DNA of 64,000 nt from Corydoras sp. C115. Lineage: Eukaryota; Chordata; Actinopteri; Siluriformes; Callichthyidae. Shown piece after piece: positions 11,511-22,108 of the stretch. The notes beneath the pieces are model-generated. The model did no database searches. It was given only the letters and a program-made list of their open reading frames with translations, and had not been told where the DNA came from. Within the stretch, counting starts at the first letter, position 1. Each line of letters starts with the position of its first letter. The stretch is from contig JAFMOC010000082.1 of the NCBI GenBank assembly GCA_019802505.1, forward strand, positions 827,501-891,500. The letters run 5' to 3'. The translations under genes were made by a program, and so were the position numbers.

Positions 11511-11682
11511 CTCCAGGGAGCAGAGTGCCACCCTGAGCTGCAGCCTGAACGCTCTGGAGAAGACTCAGGGAGACCTGGAGAACAAGCTGGGCTCCATGCA
11601 GAACCAGCACCAGCAGGACGCCGGCAGGCTGAAGGTGCAGCTGTCCCAGGCGGAGGACCGCACCAAGAACCTGCAGAAAGAG
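11511..11682 (+). CDS. slmap: SLMAP exon E (coiled coil)
   Basis: Exon of 172 nt between CTCGTAG and GTGCTG (11683). It enters with 1 nt and leaves in phase 0. It encodes SREQSATLSCSLNALEKTQG, DLENKLGSMQNQHQQDAGRL and KVQLSQAEDRTKNLQKE, matching the SLMAP stretch with LENQVGSL..QH and LSKAE. The preceding intron ends in a V-SINE and (TA)n repeats about 75 bp upstream of the acceptor. Confidence 0.92.
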
Positions 11683-11756
11683 GTGCTGCACCCGAACGTG
11701 GTCTGAGCCGTGAGTTCATGTTGAAGTGCACGGTTTAACCTGTCTGTCTGCATCAG

Positions 11757-11891
11757 TATGAGGACACTCAGAGCCAGCTGTCGGACCTGCGGCAGCGGTA
11801 CGAGGAGACGGAGCAGGAGAAGCGTTCCATTAACGACGAGCTGGAGCAGTGCAAGGTGAACCTGAAGCTGCTGCAGGAGCAGGGCAAGAAC
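11757..11891 (+). CDS. slmap: SLMAP exon F (last coiled-coil exon)
   Basis: Exon of 135 nt, phase 0 in and out, between GCATCAG and GTGAGT (11892), after an intron of only 74 bp. It encodes YEDTQSQLSDLRQRYEETEQ, EKRSINDELEQCKVNLKLLQ and EQGKN. This is the conserved segment just before the membrane anchor in SLMAP (family: TEQEKQSITDELKQCKNNLKLL). Phase-0 exit allows direct joining to either tail exon at 12719 or 13421. Confidence 0.94.
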
Positions 11892-12718
11892 GTGAGTACC
11901 TACTGCTTATCGACCACCTAAAGGAATGTATGCTGTACTCAATGAAATAATGAAATTAAGCCTTAAAGCACGAGAGGTTCACGGGAAAAAGGTCTCGATG
12001 GGGCCCGACACGGACGCAGGATGCCTGTTCCACACTGTACAGTGCAGTGGAGGTTGGGGTTTGGGTGGAGGAGCATCTCTGATATACCAACCTCGGAAAC
12101 ATGGAGGCTTATGGGGCGCTGCCCAACCTCTGACCTAAATATGAGCAAAACCTATAAAAAAAAAAAAAATAGTGTTTGGTTTGTTGTCATGACGACAAAA
12201 AAAAAAAGTTTGGTCATCAAGCTCAGTGCACACACCTTAAAATAAGGTTCGGCTTTCTAATTCATATCCGTAACCTGTAGCCATCATCAGGAATGTTCCG
12301 AGGGTCCAGTCCTTTTATTCTCTCGTCTCGGATCTGCCAGCGTCCAATGGACCGCCGGCGGAACACTCTGATGTCCACTTTGAATATCGGGTTTGATCCT
12401 GCCGGTCGCCGAGGGTCGCGTATCGTCCCTTTAAGGTTCTGTTTCACCGGGAACTGGATTAAAGACGCGGAGAAGCTCTTTAACGCCGATCCCTGCCGTT
12501 TAGTTCTGCGTTCTGTTCTACTTTATCTGCTTCTGTCCAACGTTACAGACGCCGGCCACTTTTCTGTCCATTCAGGTGCTTTATTAATTTTTTTTTTTTG
12601 AGTTTTAGTCCTATCCCTTCAGACCCTGTTGATTGATTTTTCTTTTCTTTTTGTTGTTTTTCTTTTTGTTTTTTTTTTTTAACGATTGATTATTGTTAAT
12701 ATCCCTTCCCTCCTCTAG
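11892..12718 (+). other. SLMAP intron F, no repeat recognised
   Basis: Ends in a long T-rich tract (12580-12680) and CTCTAG before the first tail exon; includes short A- and T-runs. Confidence 0.6.
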
Positions 12719-12806
12719 CCATCCATATTGCAGCCTGTCCAAGCCATTTCCATCGGCCTTATCCTGGCTTTGCTGTATTGGTGCTTCGGCCAGTTGTGGT
12801 AGAAAG
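12719..12806 (+). CDS. slmap: SLMAP alternative C-terminal exon 1 (tail anchor with WCFG)
   Basis: After a T-rich tract and CTCTAG, phase-0 translation gives PSILQPVQAISIGL, then ILALLYWCFGQLW and a TAG stop at 12800-12802. A likely donor (AAAG before GTACAT at 12807) makes an 88-nt cassette exon whose stop lies only 4 nt before its 3' border. The peptide is a single hydrophobic helix of about 18 residues at the extreme C-terminus, i.e. a tail anchor. SLMAP family members are known to use two alternatively spliced transmembrane segments, and this one resembles the SILQPV..WCFG form. The longer open frame overlapping it (12778-13551) is a shadow. Splicing is predicted, not observed. Confidence 0.82.
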
Positions 12807-12836
12807 GTACATGAGCGCTCCTGTCCCGTGTGTGTT

Positions 12837-12898
12837 GTGTGTCTGTGTCTGTGTGTGTTGTGCGTCTGTGTCTGTGTGTGTGTGTGTGTGTGTGTGTC
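12837..12898. repeat. (TG)n microsatellite
   Basis: TG/TC repeat 30 bp after the donor of the first SLMAP tail exon. Confidence 0.88.
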
Positions 12899-13420
12899 AC
12901 CCGTTTCCTTTCTTCTGTACTCTGCACATTAAGCCGACTGTCATAATTAACGCATGTCCACGCGCTTGGCCTCCAAATCCTCGTTTCGGAGCTTGGCGAC
13001 ACTCGAGGGGAACCCTCACCCTGACGTTCCATTCTTCATCCCGTTCCTGCACTAATCCGGTCATCTGTGCTGTCTGTCCCGCGTGGACCACGTGTGGAGG
13101 TCGGGCCCGCTTCCGTTCCGGAATTAAACACGGCTCTTCTTTCATTTCCGGCTTTTCTCTTATTATTATATTTTATTCTTTCTTCTTGTTTTCGAACCTA
13201 AAGAACGCCGTGTTTGATTCGGCCGACCTGCTTCTGTCACGTCCTCCACCTCCACCTCCATTCATCTCTCTCTTCCAGTCTCTCGGGTCTTTAATCCCCC
13301 TCTCCTGTTTTTTTTTGTTGTGTCTCAGCGCCGTGGTGGTGCCGCCGCTGCTGCTCTGCCTCCATCCACGTTCCGTATTTAACCCCCACGTTTCTCTCTT
13401 TGTCTGCGTCTTCTTTTCAG

Positions 13421-13510
13421 AGCGGTTGGATGCCCTGGATGCCGGTGGTCGCCGTGATGGTTGCCGTGACGGCCGCGGCGCTGTATCCCAGCCTGTCCAG
13501 GACCTCCTGA
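13421..13510 (+). CDS. slmap: SLMAP alternative C-terminal exon 2 (tail anchor with WMPVVAVMVAVTA)
   Basis: Following TCTTTTCAG, phase-0 translation reads SGWMPWMPVVAVMVAVTA then AALYPSLSRTS and TGA at 13508-13510. Mammalian SLMAP ends in a very similar WMPMLAALVAVTA segment, so this is the canonical tail anchor. It fits exon F directly (both phase 0). Used when the 88-nt exon at 12719 is skipped. The 3'UTR follows. Confidence 0.93.
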   Translation, partial: SGWMPWMPVVAVMVAVTAAALYPSLSRTS

Positions 13511-14457
13511 CGCAGCCGACCAATCGGCGCACCGCACGACTCGCCCTGTAGACACATTGTCCCGGTTTGTCGGCGAGGTCAGGCCTAGTTCACATTTCAC
13601 CTTCCTCGCGGTCGGAGAACGCAAAGCGCTGCCCAGGGTGTCCAGGGGGAACCTTTTAAAGATCAAATGTATATATTCTTTAGAGCAGAAGATGGGAAAT
13701 GGGTCTTATATGTATTCTAGTACGTTCTAGATAAAGATTAAATATATCGGCTTTTTCACTTAGATGGGAATCGGAGGCCCGAAGCGGCTCGTCTTTCCTC
13801 GTGGGTACCAAACCGTTTCTTTTTTTTTTTCTTTTTTTTTGTTTGTTTTTTCGTGGTTTGCCATGTTTAATGTGAATGTGGTTCACCGAATCGATGCGAA
13901 GCCAAATTGTCGTACTCGTGGGGGGGGGCACAGCGCTGGGGTTCAAGTGCCTGATTTGAATCATTATGGGATGCGTGTAAACACTCAGACACATTCACGT
14001 CTCTCGTGATGTAACGTGGCGTCACTAAACTCGCGGGTCATTGTTCACCGTCGTCGTTTCCGTGTGTGTGTGCTTTCGACACTACAGTGCGTGCGTCGTA
14101 CGGAACCGGACGCGGATCGACGCCCTCAGATCGTCTAGCGTTTCGAATGTTAGTACCGCCAGAGAAACCGAGGGTCTCGTTTCGTCTACTGATGAGAAGC
14201 ACAGCGGCGGCTTTCCACGTGGTCCGTTTTGTTTACGACGGGGGGGTGGGGGGTGGGGGGTCAGGACCGTGATGCAATTGATGGGGGGGGGGGGGGGGGG
14301 TGGCCTTTTTGTCTGCTGTACATAATACGTAGTTAAATTTATTATTTTTTGGGGTTTTTTTTTTTGTTTTTTGTTTTTTTTGTTTTGTTTTTTGTAAAAC
14401 ACTCTGTATGCACAGTGAGAAATAAATAGATAAATAATTCTCTAGTCCCCCCCCACT

Positions 14458-14489
<32 letters not shown>

Positions 14490-14760
14490 CATATACAACA
14501 CACAGTAATGCAAAGCATGGTGTAGCACACAGTGGTTCTCCGTCGCGGAGTTCGTCCTTAAGCACGCTTCTCTCGTAAAGGTTTTTTTTTTTTTTTTTTT
14601 TTTTTGGGGTTTCTTTGTTTTGGAAAGCTCTTCGTACACAAACAGCTACAGAGACACGCTGAGGACGTCTGAACGCGCGGCATTGTTTGTAAATATGTAC
14701 TTACAAATGTATGTGTGAAAATGTACATAATATTCACAAAATAAAGGATATCAGTGGCAC
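13511..14760 (+). other. slmap: Probable SLMAP 3'UTR
   Basis: No exon or SINE lies between the stop codon and an AATAAA at 14740-14745, preceded by TGTAAATATGTA-type AU-rich sequence typical of a transcript end. The stretch contains T-runs (13819-13850, 14343-14394, 14581-14606), G-runs (14284-14300) and a (CA)n tract (14459-14488). The first SINE after the signal (14820) marks return to intergenic DNA. The boundary is inferred from the signal alone. Confidence 0.55.
14740..14745 (+). terminator. Candidate SLMAP poly(A) signal AATAAA
   Basis: Canonical AATAAA about 1.2 kb after the SLMAP stop, in CACAAAATAAAGGATATC context. Downstream sequence is moderately GT-rich. No transcript evidence is available. 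Confidence 0.5.
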
Positions 14761-14819
14761 CAACGGCACTACGTCATGTTCTTATGGGGTTAATAACACC
14801 GGACGGTGGGGGGGGGGGG

Positions 14820-15005
14820 GGTCATTTATTGGACGCTTTTATCCAAAGCGACTTACAAGGTGATCACAGGGTTCATCACAACATCCCTGGAGCAATGAGG
14901 GTTAAGGGTCTTGCTCAAGGACCCACATTGGTAACTTCAGTGGACCTGGGATTGAACCCCCAACCTTCAGATTGATAACCCAACACCACTGAGCTAACAC
15001 TCCCA
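14820..15005 (-). mobile_element. Second tRNA-derived SINE family, full copy
   Basis: Read in reverse: tRNA-like head GAGCTCAGTGG-type A box and GGTTCAAATCC-type B box, then AGGTCCACTGAAGTTACCAA, CTTGAGCAAGACCCTTAACC and the tail AAGTCGCTTTGGATAAAAGC common in teleost SINEs. Confidence 0.78.
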
Positions 15006-15045
15006 CAACACTGACATTCATGCATCCAGCCCAAGTCAGAACTTT

Positions 15046-15525
15046 GGCCACGCCCCCTTTTTTGATGATTAACATCCATGTCCTCTACTTACCATAGAGA
15101 TGGAGTTTGTAGTTTTATAATTCCAGACTGTAGTCCATCATCTGTGTTCTTTGTTGTTGTTAGTCCCCTGTTCTCATCACAGAACAGGTATCATTTGGGT
15201 GGTGGATTGTTTCTGGTCAGTTCTGCAGTGACACTGATGTGGTGGGGGGGGGGGGGGGGGGGGGGGGTTTAGTGCAGCAGTGCTGCTGTAGCTTCATGTA
15301 AACACCTCAGTCACACTGCTGGGATAGGACTAATGCCCCCACCCAATAACCCCTGCTCTGTGGTGGTATTATTGGGGTTCTGAGCATTAGAGAACAGAGA
15401 ACACAGTATGTACTGTAGAACACACACCGATGGAACTACAGTCTGTGGACAGTAGAACTACAAAGTCCATCTTTAAAGAAAGTGGAACTGAGAACATGGA
15501 GCAATAAGGGGGCGTGTCCTAACGT
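15046..15525 (+). mobile_element. Fold-back MITE copy, near full length
   Basis: GGCCACGCCCCC start, arm GATGGAGTTTGTAGTTTTAT, G-run at 15242-15267 inside the core, right arm ACAAAGTCCATCTTTAAAGA and GGGGGCGTGTCC end. Confidence 0.75.
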
Positions 15526-15551
15526 CTGCGTGGTGCTATGTTTTATTTAGG

Positions 15552-15925
15552 GCTGTAGTTTTATAATTCCAGACTGTAGTCCATCTGTGTTCTTTGTTGT
15601 TGTTAGTCCCCTGTTGGTTCTCAGGAGCATCACAGAACAGGTATCATTTGGGTGGTGGATTGTTTCTGGTCAGTTCTGCAGTGACACTGATGTGGTGGGG
15701 GGGAGGGGGTGCAGCAGTGCTGCTGTAGCTTCATGTAAACACCTCAGTCACACTGCTGGGATAGGACTAATGCCCCCACCCAATAACCCCTGCTCTGTGG
15801 TGGTACTATTGTGGGTCTGAGCATTAGAACAGAGAACACAAATGGACTACAGAATGGAATTGTAGAACTACAAAGTCCATCTTCACAGTAAGTGGAGAGA
15901 ATGGAGCAGGAAGGGGGCGTGTCCT
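15552..15925 (+). mobile_element. Fold-back MITE copy, in tandem with the previous one
   Basis: Lies about 30 bp after the preceding copy in the same orientation, from GTAGTTTTATAATTCCAGAC to GGGGGCGTGTCC. Confidence 0.75.
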
Positions 15926-16160
15926 GTTACCTGATTGGTGCTGTGACGGGCTCCTCTCTGGGTGTGGTATCAGGTATCTGATTCGTTGACTCCGACTCTT
16001 TTGGCTCTTTCTGCTGACTCGGGTGTTCTGTCTGAACCGGGTCGATTCCGTCACTCGGTTCCTGACGTGGTTCTGAGTGACGCCTGAAAGTCAGAGCTCA
16101 GCACGGGGGGGGGGGGGGGGTGGCCATCAAACCTGATCAGAGCGTCACCACGGAAACCGC
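15843..16160 (+). repeat. 310-bp intergenic duplication, left copy
   Basis: TGGACTACAGAATGGAATTG, ACCTGATTGGTGCTGTGACG, TCACTCGGTTCCTGACGTGG and GAGCGTCACCACGGAAACCG; recurs at 18966. Confidence 0.82.
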
Positions 16161-16298
16161 TGACCGCCACTGACCGTCTTCAGATTGCAGACAGGACAGA
16201 AACTAACTAACGAACACGCCAATTAGGGAAGAGGGGGCGGAGCCAAGGACGTGAGCGAAATGATTGACACCTCTGTCAGAAAGTCCACTTCTGTTCTT

Positions 16299-16621
16299 TC
16301 ATTCATTCATTATCTTCCACTTTATCCTCTATTAGGGTCGGGGGGGGGGGGGGGGGGTGTTTCCGGCGCTGGGCAGATAGACCCAGGACAGGACGCCAAT
16401 CCATCACTGGACACACACTCACTCACACACACACTCTTTATGGGGCAATTTGGAGAATTCAATTGACCTTGATCCATGTTTTTGGACTGTGGGAGGAAAC
16501 CGGAGAACCCGGTGGAAACCCACGCGGACACGGGGAGAACGTGGAAACTCCACCCAGATTGGGATTCGAACCGGGAATCCCCAACACTGAGAGGAGAACA
16601 TGCCAACCACTAAGCCACCGT
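16299..16621 (-). mobile_element. V-SINE with G-run in 3' body
   Basis: The CCATGCCCATCCAGG part is replaced by a G-run at 16341-16356. Confidence 0.8.
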
Positions 16622-16671
16622 GTTCTGTGTTGAGAATTTGTTGGAATAACGAGGCACATCTAGAACTCCTC

Positions 16672-16856
16672 CACTCTATATGGGGCAATTTGGAGAACTC
16701 AATTGACTTGATCCATGTTTTTGGACTGTGGGAGGAAACCGGAGAACCCGGAGGAAACCCACGGGGAGAACGTGGAAACTCGTGGAAACCCAGATGGGGA
16801 TTCGAACCGGGAATCCCCAACGCTGAGAGGAGAACATGCTAAGCCACCGTGCCGAC
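16672..16856 (-). mobile_element. V-SINE, 3' part missing
   Basis: Begins at the CTCTATATGGGGCAATTTGG position. TTCTGTGTTGAGAATT flanks both this and the previous copy (16622, 16865), suggesting a tandem duplication of about 240 bp. Confidence 0.75.
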
Positions 16857-17361
16857 ACTTCTGTTCTGTGTTGAGAATTCGTTACAATAACGAGGTGCAA
16901 CCTCCATTCATCTAGAACTTTGTTTGCTGGTTGCGGTAGCGCAGGACTGACATCGCAGTTGCCATGACGATGATACGTAAAACAGTCATTGGGTTGGCTG
17001 TCGTTGGGATTATGTAAACAATGCGTCGGTTCCCTCATGATGCCCTCAGTTCCTTTATCTTTGGACGGGTTTCGCACGTCAGACTCGCAATGTTTTGATT
17101 TCAGAACGTCGGTGAGAAGCCAAGCGCTGCACACCGAAAATATGTGGACACTCTGTGTATGTGGAGTGTTTCTTAATCTGATAATCTAATGGATTATGTC
17201 CCCAGAAGTCCTGTATATTAAATCCGATAATCCAATCTCAGATGAGGACGCACGCTGGACAGTCGTCTACACCCCCAACTAAAATCCACCTGCAAGAGGT
17301 TTGGGCGTGGCCTCAGTGGTAATCAGTCTGAAGGGTAGGGTGGGGGCAGGGGGGTAAATCC

Positions 17362-17707
17362 CATCCATCCATCCATTATCTTCCGCTTCATCCTCTATTA
17401 GGGCAATGGGGGGGGTTCCCCATGTCCATCCAGGGGAGAACGTTTCGGGCGCTGGGCAGATACACCCAGGACAGGGCGCCAATCTATCGCACACACTCAC
17501 TCAAACACACACACTCTATATGGGGCAATTTGGAGAACTCAATTGACTTGATCCATGTTTTTGGACTGTGGGAGGAAACCGGAGAACCCGGAGGAAACCC
17601 ACGCAGACACGGGGAGAACATGCAAACTCCACCCAGATTGAGATTCGAACCGGGAATCCCTCGAGCTGAGAGGAGAACATGCTAAACCACTAAGCCACCG
17701 TGCCGCC
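17362..17707 (-). mobile_element. V-SINE, full length
   Basis: (CATC)n tail end, complete body, head at right. Confidence 0.85.
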
Positions 17708-17792
17708 GACTTTACAGCGATGTTATTAGAGCAGGAAAAATTGCTGGTTTCATGTTAAAGATTTATTTTGATAAAATCATATAAATCACTGT

Positions 17793-18053
17793 GGTTTAGT
17801 GTGGTTTAGCATGTTCTCCTCTCAGCGCTGGGCAGATACACCCAGGACAGGACACCGATCTATCGCTGGACACACACTCACTCACACAGACACACTCTAT
17901 ATGGGGCAATTTGGAGAACACAATTGACTTGATCCATGTTTTTGGACTGTGGGAGGAAACCCACCCGTACATGGGGAGAACATGCAAACTCGAAACGGGA
18001 AACCCCAGCGCTGAGAGGAGAACATGCTAAACCACTAAGCCACCGTGCCGCCC
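17793..18053 (-). mobile_element. V-SINE strand-switch chimera
   Basis: Plus-strand head GTTTAGCATGTTCTCCTCTC joined at AGCGCTGGG to a minus-strand body GCAGATACACCCAGGACAGG, ending in a minus-strand head. Confidence 0.75.
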
Positions 18054-18295
18054 TGGTCAAATCCCAAAAGCCACTAAAGTTACTGTTGTAGGTCAATAAC
18101 AAGGCCCTCATCGCTCCAGGGGTGGGGGGAGGTGGTGGGGCATCATGTACGACCCTGAACTGGACTTTAGGGAACAGCATCTGCTTAACAACCTGATGGA
18201 GATGATACGGAGGGTTCCAGGACATGGGGAGAACATGCAAATTCTCACCCATGTCCATCTTCGTTCTAAATTATTAGATGTTTTAATAAACGGAG

Positions 18296-18643
18296 GGGCG
18301 GCACGGTGGCTTAGTGGTTAGCACGTTCTCCTCTCAGCACTAGGGATTCCCGGTTCGAATCCCCATCTGGGTGGAGTTTCCATGTCCTCCCCGTGTCCGC
18401 GTGGGTTTCCTCCGGGTTCTCCGGGTTCCTCCCACAGTCCAAAAACATGGATCAAGTCAATTGAGTTCTCCAAATTGCCCCATATAGAGTGTGTCTGTGT
18501 GAGTGAGTGTGTGCCCAGCGATAGATTGGCGTCCTGTCCTGGGTCTATCTGCCCAGCGCCCGAAACGTTCTCCCCTGGATGGGCATGGGGAACCCCACCG
18601 CGACCCTAATAGAGGATAAAGCGGGAGATAATGGATGAATAAA
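18296..18643 (+). mobile_element. V-SINE, full length, well preserved
   Basis: Intact A box TGGCTTAGTGG and B box GGTTCGAATCC. Confidence 0.87.
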
Positions 18644-18965
18644 CGGAGGGTATCGGCCGCTCGATCGTGGACCTTGTGGTTTGCAGGAGAAGTTCTGGAC
18701 GTGAGGCGCGTCGTACTTCCACCCTGATTTACATCTCAGGTTTGCTTCCATTTTTTGGTTCTCCTCTTCCCTCTTCTGGAACAATGCTTTGTTTTAAAAC
18801 GAGTCTCACTTCGCACATCATACCAAACGTGATCACGTTCTCTGTACATTAGAACTGTTACTGTTATTACTACTAGCTGCTTCTCGGTCCGCACACGTGG
18901 CGAGGTTCCTGAAATCGTTAAAAAAATGTTAGAGAACACAGTATGTACTGTAGAACACACACAGA

Positions 18966-19272
18966 TGGACTACAGAATGGAATTGTAGAACTACAAAGTC
19001 CGTCTTCACAGTAAGTGGAGAGAATGGAGCAGGAAGGGGGCGTGTCCTGTTACCTGATTGGTGCTGTGACGGGCTCCTCTCTGGGTGTGGTATCAGGTAT
19101 CTGATTCGTTGGCTCTTTCTGCTGACTCAGCTGTTCTGTCTGAACCGGGTCGATTCCGTCACTCGGTTCCTGACGTGGTTCTGAGTGACGCCTGAAAGTC
19201 AGCGCTCTGCACGGGGGCCGGGGGCCGGGGGGGGCGTGGCCATCAAACCTGATCAGAGCGTCACCACGGAAA
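18966..19272 (+). repeat. 310-bp intergenic duplication, right copy (with MITE right arm)
   Basis: Same segment as 15843-16160; the G-run of the left copy is GGGGGCCGGGGGCCGGGG here, and 19 bp near 15987 are missing. The MITE piece extends left to about 18926. Confidence 0.82.
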
Positions 19273-19420
19273 CCGTAGTCGGTCGCACTGCGCCAGTGAA
19301 ATAGCAATCTGCCAAAGTCAGAGTGCACGGGGTTGATAAAGGGAACAGCATGTGATTGGTTTATTTGTATATGACACCCAAAACACGCCCATTAATCATG
19401 TCGTCATGACACACGGCCAC
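19273..19420 (-). repeat. Dispersed relative of the 152-bp unit
   Basis: Reverse strand carries AATAAACCAATCACATG, GTTCCCTTTATCAACC, GCACTCTGACTTTGGC and GATTGCTATTTCACTGG in array order, within a larger element including GTCGTCATGACAC. Confidence 0.7.
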
Positions 19421-19781
19421 GCCCTCAAACAAACTGCAAGGTGTGTGGTCGAGGGTGCTGGCGCTTTGTGATTGGAGAGTATGTAACCCTCTGCAGGGTC
19501 CTTACGGTTAGTCCTGAAGAGTAAGTATGTTTAAACTGGTAATCAAGGCAGCGGTGTGGATTTGTGTAGAACACACACTCACACACACACACACACTTAC
19601 GCCCTTATTTATCAGATTAGCAGATTAGCAGGTTATGCAGCGTGCAGTTGGCCAGAAATCAGAGAAATGGGAACCATAAGAGCTTAAAGGCTTTTCAGTA
19701 AGTCATTCACTCAGCACTGAGATTTTAGGGGCAAAGTACGTCTTTCATACAAATGAACCTGTTTTCAGAGTTTGGTATTTA

Positions 19782-20070
19782 TTCATTCATTCATTATCTC
19801 CCGCTTTATCCTCTATTAGGGTCGCGGTGGGGTTCCCCATGTCCATCCAGGGGAGAAAGTTTCGGGCGCTGGGCAGATACACCCAGGACAGGACGCCAAT
19901 CTATCGCTGGGCACACACTCACTCACACAGACACACGGGGCAATTTTGAGAATTCAGTTGACCTTGATCCATATTTTTGGCCTGTGGGAGGAAACCGAAT
20001 TGGGATTTGAACCGGAAATCTCTAGCGCTGAGAGGAGAACATGCTAAACCACTAAGCCACCATACCGCCC
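19782..20070 (-). mobile_element. V-SINE with internal deletion
   Basis: Lacks the segment between GAGGAAACCG and ATTGGGATTTGAACCGG. Confidence 0.8.
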
Positions 20071-20120
20071 TAATCAGAATCAAAATACTTTTTTAATACA
20101 CATTGGGGGGGGGGGGGGGG

Positions 20121-20462
20121 GGGGGCACGGTGGCTTAGTGGTTAGCATGTTCTCCTCTCAGCACTAGGGATTCCCGATTCGAATCCCAATCTGGGTGGAG
20201 TTTCCATGTTCCCCCACATGGGTCTCCTCTGGGTTCTCCGGTTTCCTTCCACAGTCCAAAAACATGGATCAAGTCAATTGAGTTCTCCAAATTGCCCCAT
20301 ATAGAGTGTGTCTGTGTGAGTGAGTGAGTTCCCAGCGATGGTTTGGTGCCCTGTTCTGGGTCTATCTGCCCAGCGCCCGAAACGTTCTCCCCTGGATGGG
20401 CATGGGGAACCCCCCCGCGACCCTAATAGAGGATAAAGCGGAAGATAATAGATGAATGAATG
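20121..20462 (+). mobile_element. V-SINE, full length, next to G-runs
   Basis: Preceded by a G-run (20104-20125) and followed by another (20461-20474). Confidence 0.82.
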
Positions 20463-20940
20463 GGGGGGGGGGGGTTTGCAGTTACATTTAAATATATTTT
20501 GTTCTTCAGGTACAAAGACGTCCAATTTTCTGAAGGTTCTCAGGTCGTTGCTGTGGTGCTCTGGCAGTGTTCTGGATGAGAAGACGCCGATCTCAGCAGT
20601 TCTGCCCTTTGCAGTAACATTCTGGCCGGACTACAGAGCCACCGGTCCAATGGAAGTGAGGTTCTGTTCCTCTGAAGATGAAGGTCGTCTGAGGTCGTTG
20701 CTGTAGTGCGCTGGCGGTGTTCTGGATGAGGAGAACAGTAACAGAGTAGCGGACAGAACCTCCACCATGTGACTCCAGATGTTTCAGAACCCCTGGGTGA
20801 AAGGGATCTGATCTGGACCCCAAATCATGAACTCTACACAGTGGAACCTGAACTCTAGCTACACCTGTCAGTCTGTGACCTGCTGATTGGCTGTCTGCAC
20901 ACCTGTACACACCTGTGTACAGACCTGTGTACGCCTTAAG

Positions 20941-21230
20941 TGTAGCCTGCAGTCTCCAGGTGCGCGGCGGCCCCCGCGGCGGGTGACGTAGCGCGTCCGG
21001 TGACTCAGCGAGTTGAGTACTGCAGACGGCGGGGCGTGAGAGATGACGGTACGAACCCTGAGGTGATAATCCAGCGTCCCGTAACGCTTCTCATCATCGC
21101 CGCCGTCCCGCCGGAGGTGTCGCCGCCCGCGACGTCAGCGTCCTGATTCACCCCCGCGTGTCACCCTGCAGCCGGCGTGTTGGTCTGAGACGGACGGGGA
21201 TGATGCGTTTATGAGTAACGGAACGAGGTC
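20941..21230. promoter_or_regulatory. CpG-rich intergenic patch with CRE- and AP-1-like sites
   Basis: GC-dense, CpG-rich block about 2.7 kb upstream of the FLNB ATG, with TGACGT (20984), TGACTCA (21001) and GACGTCA (21131). It lacks repeats. It could be an enhancer or distal promoter; no start site is evident. Confidence 0.4.
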
Positions 21231-21392
21231 CGTCTCTGCGACGTTCCCAGGTTCTCACTGTTTACAAGCAGGTCGTGTGAGAACCTGTTCTCCCTCTAAG
21301 AACAGTAAACAGTTGTGTTAAAGTGGGTGTGGTGTGTTTGCACGGAGCTGTGATGCAATACTCCAGAACCTCGATGAGAATATAGTTTTATG

Positions 21393-21508
21393 AGGGCGTG
21401 GTGGCTCAGTGGTTCAGGTGTTGGGTTCTCAATCTGAAGGTTGGGGGTTCAAATCCCAGGTCCACTGAAGTTACCAATGTGGGTTCTTGAGCGAGACCCT
21501 TAACCCTC
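21393..21508 (+). mobile_element. Second-family SINE, 3' part lost to a V-SINE
   Basis: GTGGCTCAGTGGTTCAGGTG and GGGGTTCAAATCCCAGGTCC; cut after CCCTTAACCCTCAT. Confidence 0.78.
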
Positions 21509-21846
21509 ATCATTCATTCATTCATTATCTTCTGCTTTATCCTATATTAGGGTCGCGGTGGGGTTCCCCATGCCCATCCAGGGGAGAACGTTTCGGGCGC
21601 TGGGCAGATACACCCAGGACAGGACACCAAACAATCACTGGGCACACATTAACTCACTCACACACTCTATATGGGGCAATTTGGAGAACTCAATTGACCT
21701 GATCCATGTTGGACTGTGGGAGGAAACCGGAGAACCCGGAGGAAACCGACACGGACACGGGGAGAACATGGAAACTCCACCCTGATTGGGATTCAAACCA
21801 GGAATCCCTAGGAGAACATGCCAACCACTAAGCCACCGTGCCGCCC
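21509..21846 (-). mobile_element. V-SINE inserted in a second-family SINE
   Basis: Its (CATT)n tail starts exactly where the plus-strand SINE at 21393 breaks off after CCCTTAACCCTCAT. Confidence 0.8.
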
Positions 21847-22108
21847 GCTATTTTTGTTTATAGGATTTAATTCGAGGAGGATCATGATCTGCTCGGTTCT
21901 CGTCTGAATCGAGTTCCCGTTTTAGTTTGAGTGTAAAATGGTGGTTCGAGTTCTGAAGTGAAAATCATGGGGGATTTTCGGTGTGGTGGCGGAACCTCGA
22001 GCGCGCTCCGGTTCTGATGTGTAATCATGTGGTTGGGAATGCGGCTCACGTCGGGCTGAGTGATCCTGGATCGTGTGAGGCGTCGGGACTCTGAAACATT
22101 CATCTCAT

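Noticed and set aside
12778..13551. 257-codon frame over the SLMAP tail exons
   Set aside because: It is out of frame with both real tail exons and crosses (TG)n and a polypyrimidine tract.
18296..18370. tRNA gene with A and B boxes
   Set aside because: The boxes belong to the tRNA-derived V-SINE head; the arms do not form a full cloverleaf and the same head recurs dozens of times.
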